A stretch of 64,000 bases of DNA from Chloroflexota bacterium (GTDB lineage: Bacteria > Chloroflexota > Anaerolineae > Anaerolineales > Anaerolineaceae): NCBI GenBank assembly GCA_029561345.1, contig JAKQJC010000057.1, forward strand, positions 36,654 through 100,653, in the 5' to 3' direction. The notes under the pieces were generated by a model. It made no database searches and was not told the DNA's origin. It saw only the letters and a list, made by a program, of their open reading frames with translations. This document shows positions 8,565-15,105 of the stretch, in pieces. The translations under genes were made by a program, and so were the position numbers. Within the stretch, counting starts at the first letter, position 1, and every line of letters starts with the position of its first letter.

Positions 8565-9650
8565 CTAGCAGTGGTAGCACAGGAAGAAGGCAATGCCCAG
8601 AACCAGGTAAACTGCCAGCAGAGCCGCCCCTTCCAGCCAGTTCGATTCGCCGTCCAGCGAAACCAGAACCGCCGTCAGCACCGCCGCGCCCAGGGCCAGC
8701 AGTTCAAAGGTGTTAAAAATCAGGGTCAGGGGATTGCCCATCGCCAGGCTGACAAACACCAGCAGCGGCGCCACAAAAAGGGCAATTTGCAGGCTCGATG
8801 AAACCGCCACCTCTACGCTCAAATCCATCTGGTTTTTCATCGCCACCTGCACCGCCACCAGGTGTTCGGCCACGTTGCCGATCACCGGGATGAGGATGAT
8901 GCCCAGGAAGAACTCAGAAAGGCCCACCTTTTCAACCACCACTTCCACTGCTCCCACCAGCATTTCACTGGAAATCACCACGCCCAGGGTGGCTGCGGCC
9001 AGCACAATAAACGAGGTGCGCAGCGACCAGCCAGCCTTATGCGGTTTTTTTTCCTGAGATGAATAGGTGATGGGACTGTCATTATTTTTCAGGCTGTAAA
9101 TGATGCCCAAAGCGTACAGAACGATCATCACCCCCGCCACGCCCAGGCTCAGGGCCTCCACCTGCGGACTGGTTTCGCCGCCGATGGAATGGCTGAACAT
9201 GGAAGGAATCACCAGAGCCAGCACCGCCATCACCAGCATAATGGCATTGTTGCCCGCCTGCCGCCGGTCAAATTTCTGCATCCCGTTTTTCAGGCCGCCC
9301 AGCAAAATGGCAAACCCCAAAACCAGCAGCAGGTTGCCGATGATGGAGCCAGTGATGGAAGCCTTCACCAGGTCCAGCAGGCCGGCGCGGATGGCCACCA
9401 GAGTGATGATCAGCTCTGCCGCATTGCCCAGGGTGGCATTCAGCAGGCCGCCAATGCGCGGTCCGGTGAAAACCGCCAGAGACTCAGTGGCTTCGCCAAT
9501 ATATCCTGCCAGGGGAATCAGCCCTGCAGCCGAAAAGATGAATACCCATAGCGGGTCCCACCCGAACAGCTTGGCCATAATGGCCAGAACCAGGCCGATT
9601 AACAACGCATCCAGGGGTTTACTTTTAAAGTGAGCCAGCCATTTCATCAA
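8565..9650 (-). CDS. Calcium/proton antiporter, CaCA superfamily
   Basis: A 361-residue membrane protein with about eleven hydrophobic segments and the two inverted alpha repeats of Ca2+/cation antiporters. The first is GGLLNATLGNAAELI (about residues 67-81); the second is GNVAEHLVAVQVA followed by VAVSSSLQIALF (about residues 255-285). The Glu of each GN(A/V)AE motif is the cation-coordinating residue in CAX and related proteins. It probably exports Ca2+ in exchange for protons. The closest named families are Cax and ChaA. First gene of a three-gene minus-strand operon. Confidence 0.88.
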   Translation of the reverse strand: MMKWLAHFKSKPLDALLIGLVLAIMAKLFGWDPLWVFIFSAAGLIPLAGYIGEATESLAVFTGPRIGGLLNATLGNAAELIITLVAIRAGLLDLVKASITGSIIGNLLLVLGFAILLGGLKNGMQKFDRRQAGNNAIMLVMAVLALVIPSMFSHSIGGETSPQVEALSLGVAGVMIVLYALGIIYSLKNNDSPITYSSQEKKPHKAGWSLRTSFIVLAAATLGVVISSEMLVGAVEVVVEKVGLSEFFLGIILIPVIGNVAEHLVAVQVAMKNQMDLSVEVAVSSSLQIALFVAPLLVFVSLAMGNPLTLIFNTFELLALGAAVLTAVLVSLDGESNWLEGAALLAVYLVLGIAFFLCYHC

Positions 9651-9819
9651 AAAACATCTCCAACAGAAGGGTATGACCTAATTATATATTAAGTTCTCAA
9701 TTTTCATGGGAACACAAGCAAAGTGATCTTTTTATCCCCATTCCAGGTGCGGTTTGGAAACCAGAATTGGCATGCCGCTAAACCTGAAGGTCACCTCTCA
9801 GTCAGAGTTTTGAAATGTC

Positions 9820-9876
9820 AAGGCGCAAAGGACACAACCCTCCTTTGCGTGCTTCGCGGTCCTGGCGGTGAAAGGG
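9820..9876. repeat. Copy of a suspected widespread intergenic repeat
   Basis: CGCAAAGGA (9824-9832) and TCCTTTGCG (9841-9849) form a perfect 9-bp inverted repeat, followed by CTTCGCGGTCCTGGCGGTGAA. Read on the minus strand this resembles the often seen intergenic motif of the form ACCGCCAAGACGC...CGCAAAG. Only one copy lies in this window, so its repetitive nature is from memory and not shown here. Confidence 0.45.
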
Positions 9877-9994
9877 TCAATGTGGCATATTTTATCAACC
9901 ATCTGAGCAGTGCGATTTCCCTTTGAAAGGAACCGGTTACCTCGCCAGGGCTTTCGAAAATCAACCCATCGTAACGCTCCATAAAATAAGGATG

Positions 9995-10003
9995 TGATAT
10001 AAT
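9995..10003 (+). promoter_or_regulatory. Extended -10 box close to the kinase start codon
   Basis: TGATATAAT (9995-10003) combines an extended TG with a perfect TATAAT. It ends nine bases before the ATG at 10013, and no Shine-Dalgarno sequence fits between. The transcript may be leaderless. Confidence 0.45.
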
Positions 10004-10012
10004 CAGCCATAG

Positions 10013-11080
10013 ATGACTCAGCAGGCAGAAGTTCTTAACCAGCGTTACATTCTGCAGCGCCAGCTTGGCAAGGGCGGCATGGCTGTGGTTTACCGCGCCC
10101 GTGATCTGATGCTGGAACGCCCCATTGCCGTGAAAATTCTGCGCGAAGAAGCTTCCCGCGACCCGGCCTTTCGCGACCTGTTCCGCCAGGAAGCCCGCGC
10201 CGCCGCCAACCTCACCCACCCCAACATTGTCACCATTCATGATTTTGGCTTTGATCACGACCGCCTGTTCATCGTCATGGAATATGTGCCGGGCATGGAC
10301 CTCAAATCGTATGTGCTGCAGCACGGCCGTCTGCCCATCCAGCAAGCCATCAACCTGCTGGTGCAGGCCTGCGCCGGGGTAGGCTATGCCCACCGTGCCG
10401 GGTTGGTCCACTGTGATATCAAACCCCACAATATGCTCGTCACCCCCGACCTGCGCCTTAAAGTGACCGATTTTGGCATTTCGCGCGCCCTCTCCACCAT
10501 TCATCCGGAAGAAAAAAGCGAAATGGTCTGGGGATCGCCGCAATATTTCGCCCCTGAACAGGCCGCCGGCCTGGCTCCCTCTCCCGCTTCCGATGTATAC
10601 GCCCTGGGCGTCATCCTTTACGAATTGCTCACCGGGCAGCTTCCCTTCACCTCCACCGACCCGGTGGAACTGGCCCACCTGCACCGCGAAGCCCCGCCGC
10701 CCCCGCCCCGCCAACTCAACCCCGATATTCCCGAAGCGCTGGAAGAGATCATCCTCAAAGTGCTTTCAAAAGAACCCTCGGCACGCTACCGCATGGCCGA
10801 TCAACTTGGCCGTGTGCTGCAGTCTTTTGGCCAGCCAGCCGAAACTGGCCCCATTGCCACCGTGCCCACTGGCGAAACCACCCGCCGCGCACCCAGCGCA
10901 GCTTCCACCGCCAGCACCGCAGTCACCCGCCCGCCTGTTCCTGCCCCCGTCAAACCTCAGACCGATCCTTCATTAAATATAGATTGGGGAACCATTGGCC
11001 TTGGCCTGCTGGCTGTGCTGGCCGTGGGCGGCCTCATTCCATTCTGGATGTTTATCTGGTTTTCTCTGACCGGAGGCTAA
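10013..11080 (+). CDS. Membrane-anchored Ser/Thr protein kinase, PknB type, non-RD
   Basis: A 355-residue protein with a Hanks-type kinase domain (about residues 11-270). Visible are the Gly-loop LGKGGMAVVY (18-27), ATP-binding Lys41 in AVKIL, the catalytic loop HCDIKPHN (His133, Asp135), the magnesium motif DFG near residue 153, and APEQ. The usual HRD arginine is Cys134, making it a non-RD kinase. A Pro/Thr/Ala-rich linker (about 285-325) leads to one C-terminal transmembrane helix, leaving almost nothing outside; no PASTA or other sensor domain is present. rpe follows after 5 bp. Confidence 0.92.
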   Translation: MTQQAEVLNQRYILQRQLGKGGMAVVYRARDLMLERPIAVKILREEASRDPAFRDLFRQEARAAANLTHPNIVTIHDFGFDHDRLFIVMEYVPGMDLKSYVLQHGRLPIQQAINLLVQACAGVGYAHRAGLVHCDIKPHNMLVTPDLRLKVTDFGISRALSTIHPEEKSEMVWGSPQYFAPEQAAGLAPSPASDVYALGVILYELLTGQLPFTSTDPVELAHLHREAPPPPPRQLNPDIPEALEEIILKVLSKEPSARYRMADQLGRVLQSFGQPAETGPIATVPTGETTRRAPSAASTASTAVTRPPVPAPVKPQTDPSLNIDWGTIGLGLLAVLAVGGLIPFWMFIWFSLTGG

Positions 11081-11085
11081 GCCGC

Positions 11086-11751
11086 ATGTCCATCATCATC
11101 TCGCCATCCATTCTCTCCGCCGATTTTGCCCGCCTGGGAGACCAGCTTCAGCAGGCTGAAGCCGCCGGCGCCGATTGGGTCCATATCGATGTGATGGATG
11201 GGGCTTTTGTGCCCAATATCACCATGGGCCCTTTTATTGTCGAAACCGTCCGGCGCAGCACCAGCCTGCCGCTGGATGTGCATCTGATGATTGAACACCC
11301 TGAACGCCATCTGGAAGCCTTTGCAAAGGCCGGCGCAAACTGGTTGACCGTGCATGTGGAAGCCTGCCCCCACCTCTACGCCACCCTGCAGGCCATTCGC
11401 GCCCTCGGGTGCAAGGCGGGCGTCTCCCTCAACCCCGGCACCCCGGCTGGCAGCATTTCTGCTGTGGTGGATGTGCTGGACCTGGTGCTGGTGATGAGCG
11501 TCAATCCGGGCGCTTCGGGGCAGCGTTTCATCCCCTCTGTTGTGCCAAAAATTCGCCAGGTGCGCAGCCTGCTGGCCGAAGCCGCTTCGCCAGCCGTCAT
11601 TGAAATTGACGGCGGCATTACCGCGCAAAACTTGCCGGAAGTTTACGAAGCTGGCTGCCGCGCTTTTGTGGCTGCCTCGTCTGTGTATAAATTCCCGGCT
11701 GGCATTGCCGCCGGCATTCAGGCCCTGCGAAAGGCCGAACCTGGCCGTTAA
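11086..11751 (+). CDS. rpe: Ribulose-phosphate 3-epimerase
   Basis: A 221-residue TIM-barrel enzyme interconverting ribulose-5-phosphate and xylulose-5-phosphate. It opens with ISPSILSADF and carries HIDVMDGAFVPN (metal His and Asp), VHLMIEHP, VMSVNPGASGQRF and the phosphate-binding EIDGGI near residue 170. Length matches the family. The ATG at 11086 is preceded by CGGAGG at 11071-11076; a longer in-frame start at 10984 would run through the kinase C-terminus. Probably cotranscribed with the kinase gene, five bases upstream. Confidence 0.93.
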   Translation: MSIIISPSILSADFARLGDQLQQAEAAGADWVHIDVMDGAFVPNITMGPFIVETVRRSTSLPLDVHLMIEHPERHLEAFAKAGANWLTVHVEACPHLYATLQAIRALGCKAGVSLNPGTPAGSISAVVDVLDLVLVMSVNPGASGQRFIPSVVPKIRQVRSLLAEAASPAVIEIDGGITAQNLPEVYEAGCRAFVAASSVYKFPAGIAAGIQALRKAEPGR

Positions 11752-11755
11752 AACA

Positions 11756-11782
11756 AAAATCGCGGCCTTCGCCGTGATTTTT
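11756..11782 (+). terminator. Terminator between rpe and rpmB
   Basis: AAAATCGCGGC (11756-11766) pairs with GCCGTGATTTT (11771-11781) with one G-T wobble and a CTTC loop, followed by T. The A-run on the other side lets it work on both strands between convergent rpe and rpmB. Confidence 0.75.
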
Positions 11783-11800
11783 GCTGAACCGGGCATCCGC

Positions 11801-11983
11801 TTACGCGCTCTTTGCCATCGTCTTGATGCACTTGGCGCACAGGACTTTACGAACCTTCTTGCCGTTCACCAGCAGAGAAACTTTCTGCAGGTTTGGGCGA
11901 AAGACACGGTTCGTGGCACGCAGCGAGAAACTGCGATTATGTCCAAACGTCGTCGTCTTGCCACAAGCTTCACATTTAGCCAT
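11801..11983 (-). CDS. rpmB: 50S ribosomal protein L28
   Basis: A 60-residue basic protein that begins MAKCEACGKT and carries the L28 core FGHNRSFSLRATNR and FRPNLQKV. Two CxxC pairs (Cys4/Cys7 and Cys49/Cys52) form the zinc ribbon of the C+ type of L28. The ATG at 11983 is preceded by GAAAGGA; a longer frame to 12031 adds residues foreign to the family. It is divergent from asp23, an arrangement shared with many Firmicutes and Chloroflexota. Confidence 0.95.
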   Translation of the reverse strand: MAKCEACGKTTTFGHNRSFSLRATNRVFRPNLQKVSLLVNGKKVRKVLCAKCIKTMAKSA

Positions 11984-12128
11984 CTTTTTTCGTTCCTTTC
12001 GCATTATAATTGCACCTGTAGCCGGGTGCATCAGAGAATTAACATTTCAGCAACGGCTGATAATCTTACCACAAACCGCAACGAATATCAAGGACGATTG
12101 TTAATGATTCCAGAAAAGGGTTTTTATA

Positions 12129-12485
12129 ATGAGAGACGCAAATAATCCACTCGGAAACATCTATGTATCCTATAAAGCCATTGCTGCTGTCGCCAGCTAT
12201 TCCGCCCTCGCCTCTTACGGTGTGGTGGGTCTGGCAGCTGAAAACGTTTTTGAAGCGCTCTCCTACGCCATTACCCGCAAACCAACGGTGGGCGTTCGCA
12301 TTCAACGGGAGAACGAAAAAATCAATCTTGATCTATATGTCATTGTTGAATATGGCACGCGCATCAAAACCGTCACCGATTCTGCCGCCCACGCTGTGCG
12401 GTTCAATGTTGAGAAAGCCCTGGGAATTCCGATCGGTGATGTGAATGTCCATGTGCGCGGCCTGCGCGTCAGCGATCCCGATTAA
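12129..12485 (+). CDS. Asp23/Gls24 family protein
   Basis: A 118-residue protein of the Asp23/Gls24 family. The hallmark order is present: an N-terminal strand ending NIYVSYKAIAAVAS, the helix YGVVGLAAEN, a central strand LDLYVIVEYGTRI, and a C-terminal VNVHVRGLRV. Members are membrane-associated scaffolds linked to envelope stress in Gram-positives, and a copy almost always precedes the DhaL/DAK2 kinase gene, as here. It may therefore have a role in fatty-acid or envelope homeostasis, but none is proven. The ATG is preceded by AAAAGGG. Confidence 0.88.
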   Translation: MRDANNPLGNIYVSYKAIAAVASYSALASYGVVGLAAENVFEALSYAITRKPTVGVRIQRENEKINLDLYVIVEYGTRIKTVTDSAAHAVRFNVEKALGIPIGDVNVHVRGLRVSDPD

Positions 12486-12558
12486 TTTCATCTTTTTTCA
12501 TTTTTTACATTCCGCTAACGCGCAAAGCGTGTTATGATTGTACGTTTGCAGGAGTATT

Positions 12559-14244
12559 ATGGTTATTGCCGATTCGACCTTATCTGACGAAAAAATCCGC
12601 CAGGAGATTCTGGCAGGCCCCCTTGATGGTCAGGCGCTGAAGGTTCTCACCGAAGCCGGGCTGACCTGGCTGAAAAGCAACCAGCAGTCCGTCAACGCCT
12701 TAAATGTCTTTCCGGTGCCCGATGGCGATACCGGAACCAACATGGTTCTCACCATGCAGGCAGCCTGGAATGAAATTGCTAATTCCAAAGAACGCAATGC
12801 CGGAAAAATGGCCCATGCCATTGCCCAGGGCGCGCTGATGGGTGCCCGCGGCAATTCAGGCGTCATCCTCTCGCAGATCTGGCGCGGTTTTGCCCGCGGC
12901 ATGGACACTCTGGATACTGTGGATGCTTCTGTGATCGTCCACGCCCTCTCCGAAAGCCGCGCCACCGCCTACAAGGGTGTGGTCAAACCTGTGGAAGGCA
13001 CCATCCTGACCGTGATCAAAGATACCGCCATCGCTGGCGAAAAAGCCCTCGAAAAAAGCACCAGCCTCAGCGCCCTGCTCGAAGAGCTGGTGGCGGCCGC
13101 CGATGCCTCGGTGCGCCGCACCCCCGAACTGCTGCCCATTCTGAGGCAGGCAGGCGTGGTGGATTCCGGCGGCAAAGGCCTTTTCTTCATTTTTGAAGGC
13201 ATGTTGCGTTATATCAAAGGGCAGAGCCTCGAGGCCGTGCAGGATATCCTCCAACCGCTTTCGGCTCTGGAAATGGAAGAATCGATGGAAACCATTGAAC
13301 CCGGCCAGGATTATGAAGTCGTGATTGATTTCTACCCCGATGAAGAACTCCAGCTTGAAGAGTTCTACTCGGGTCTCTCCGATATTGGCACCTCCATTCA
13401 AATTGGCGAGGGCGACGGCATGTACCGCATGCACATCCATGTGCCTACTGAGAAACGTTACGAAGCCATTGATTACACCATGAAGCTCGGCACCATCACC
13501 AAGGTGATGATTGAAAACCTTCAGGCCCAAATGAAGGATCTTTCGCAAAAAGCCGACCGCCGCCCCAAGCTAACTCCGGTGGAACCCGGCCAGGTGGCGG
13601 TGGTGGTCGTCTCGCCTGGGCCAGGCCTCGATAACATCTTTGCCTCTCTTGGCGTCTCTGCCATCATCCAGGGCGGGCAAACCATGAACCCCTCCACCGA
13701 AGAAATCATGCAGGCTTTTGAACACCTCCCCACCCAGAATGTCATCATCCTGCCCAATAATAAGAATATCATCCTCGCCGCCCAGAATGTGGTCGGCCTG
13801 ACCACCAAGAACATTGCCATCATTCCTTCCCGCACCGTGCCCCAGGGCATTTCGGCCCTGCTGCGCTACAGCCCCGACGGCGATTTTGACGAGATGGTCA
13901 GCGAAATGAAGGAAGCCCTGAGCGAAGTTGAAACTGGCGAAATCACCACCGCCACCCGCTCCGTTGAAATTAATGAAGTCAAGGTCAACAAAGGCGAGGT
14001 GATTTCGCTGCTCAACGGCAAACTGATTCACTCCACCACCTCCCTGGAAGAAGCCATCTTCACCCTGCTTGAAAATGCCAGCACCGACGAGAAAGAGCGC
14101 ATCACCCTCTACTACGGTGCCGATCTGGGCGTCAAAGAAGTCAACCGCCTGGCTGATCTCATCCGCAAAAAATACCCGTCCCATGAAATTGAAGTCCATG
14201 AAGGCGGCCAGCCCTACTATCAGTTAATTGTGGCCATTGAGTAA
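12559..14244 (+). CDS. fakA: DAK2/DhaL-domain kinase, FakA-like fatty acid kinase
   Basis: A 561-residue protein with an N-terminal DhaL ATP-binding domain: PVPDGDTGTNM (about residue 53) supplies magnesium-binding aspartates, followed by ARGNSGVILSQIWRG and VDSGGKGLFF. A middle domain and a DegV-like C-terminal region with NVIILPNNKNI follow. This is the FakA (YloV) architecture, which phosphorylates fatty acids presented by a DegV-family FakB. A DegV-family gene starts 3 bp downstream, supporting the assignment. The ATG at 12559 has GGAG at 12551-12554; an upstream TTG at 12538 is less likely. Confidence 0.88.
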   Translation: MVIADSTLSDEKIRQEILAGPLDGQALKVLTEAGLTWLKSNQQSVNALNVFPVPDGDTGTNMVLTMQAAWNEIANSKERNAGKMAHAIAQGALMGARGNSGVILSQIWRGFARGMDTLDTVDASVIVHALSESRATAYKGVVKPVEGTILTVIKDTAIAGEKALEKSTSLSALLEELVAAADASVRRTPELLPILRQAGVVDSGGKGLFFIFEGMLRYIKGQSLEAVQDILQPLSALEMEESMETIEPGQDYEVVIDFYPDEELQLEEFYSGLSDIGTSIQIGEGDGMYRMHIHVPTEKRYEAIDYTMKLGTITKVMIENLQAQMKDLSQKADRRPKLTPVEPGQVAVVVVSPGPGLDNIFASLGVSAIIQGGQTMNPSTEEIMQAFEHLPTQNVIILPNNKNIILAAQNVVGLTTKNIAIIPSRTVPQGISALLRYSPDGDFDEMVSEMKEALSEVETGEITTATRSVEINEVKVNKGEVISLLNGKLIHSTTSLEEAIFTLLENASTDEKERITLYYGADLGVKEVNRLADLIRKKYPSHEIEVHEGGQPYYQLIVAIE

Positions 14245-14247
14245 AAT

Positions 14248-15105
14248 ATGGGAAAAATTTGCATCGTCACCGACCAGGCCGTCCAGTTCACCCGCGCCGC
14301 ATTTCAGGGCCAGCGGGATGTGGTCACCATTCCCCTGAAATGCCGCCTCGACAATGGCTCACCTCAGGAAGCGCGCATGCCGCTGCCCGCCACCGCCCGC
14401 AACGGCCTCAAACCCCAGCTGCTTGTTCCCAGTTCTGAAGAAATCTACCAGGTTTTTGCCGGCCTGGCCGGGCAATATCAGGATGTCATCGCCATTTTCC
14501 ATTCCTCCGGCCTCAGCCCGCTGTGCGATAATGCCTTGCAGGCGGCTGACCGCGTGCGCGGCCTGATCCCTGTGCAGGTGATCGATTCCCTCAGCCTGTC
14601 GGTGGGCATGGGTTACCTGGTGCAAATTGCCGCTGAGGCTGCCGCTGCCGGCCGAACGCCGGCCAGCCAGATTGAACACAAAATTCGCGGGCTGACGCCC
14701 CACATTTACTCCGCGTTTTGCATTCCCGGCCTCTCTTATCTGTACCATGCCGGTGTGGTCGATTATGCGCAGGCGGTCGTTGGCGAAATGCTGGGCTTGT
14801 TGCCCATTTTCTCCATGGAAGACGGCCATCTCACCCCGCTGGAAAAAATGCGTTCTTACCGCAATGTGGTGGATTTCTTCCAGGAATTTCTGGATGAGTT
14901 CACCGACCTGGCGCATATTTCCATTATTCAGAGCGTCCCCAATTTGTCACACGAGAATCACAGCCTGCGCGAACATGCCATGTCCAATTTTTCCAAATCG
15001 CCTTTCACTGAGCATGCCATCAGCCTGCCCATTGCCACCCTTTTTGGACCGCGCACCATGGGCGTTGTTGCCATTGAAAACCCCAACGCAAGAGAGTTTG
15101 CATGA
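14248..15105 (+). CDS. DegV family protein, FakB-like fatty acid binding protein
   Basis: A 285-residue DegV protein. It opens with KICIVTDQAVQF, the first strand and phosphate-binding loop of the family (usually TDS; here TDQ). VIDSLSLSVGMGYLVQ near residue 113 is the fatty-acid contacting block, and EDGHLTPLEK near 192 is also typical. DegV proteins bind acyl chains and hand them to FakA, whose likely gene ends 3 bp upstream. It overlaps recG by 4 bp (ATGA). The TDS-to-TDQ change lies at the ligand head-group loop and could alter specificity. Confidence 0.85.
   Translation: MGKICIVTDQAVQFTRAAFQGQRDVVTIPLKCRLDNGSPQEARMPLPATARNGLKPQLLVPSSEEIYQVFAGLAGQYQDVIAIFHSSGLSPLCDNALQAADRVRGLIPVQVIDSLSLSVGMGYLVQIAAEAAAAGRTPASQIEHKIRGLTPHIYSAFCIPGLSYLYHAGVVDYAQAVVGEMLGLLPIFSMEDGHLTPLEKMRSYRNVVDFFQEFLDEFTDLAHISIIQSVPNLSHENHSLREHAMSNFSKSPFTEHAISLPIATLFGPRTMGVVAIENPNAREFA

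Larger units (their letters stand above)
9651..10012. other. Intergenic region between divergent antiporter and kinase genes
   Basis: A 362-bp divergent spacer with no credible gene. It holds the repeat-like element at 9820-9876 and a -10 box for the kinase at 9998-10003. AT-rich sequence at 9675-9695 may contain the antiporter promoter. Confidence 0.6.

Noticed and set aside
9723..9926. 67-codon plus-strand frame in the large intergenic region
   Set aside because: It overlaps the repeat-like element, lacks a ribosome-binding site and has no family resemblance.
9818..10714. 298-codon minus-strand frame opposite the kinase gene
   Set aside because: The plus-strand kinase has all catalytic motifs; the frame also runs through the intergenic repeat and shows no protein family features.
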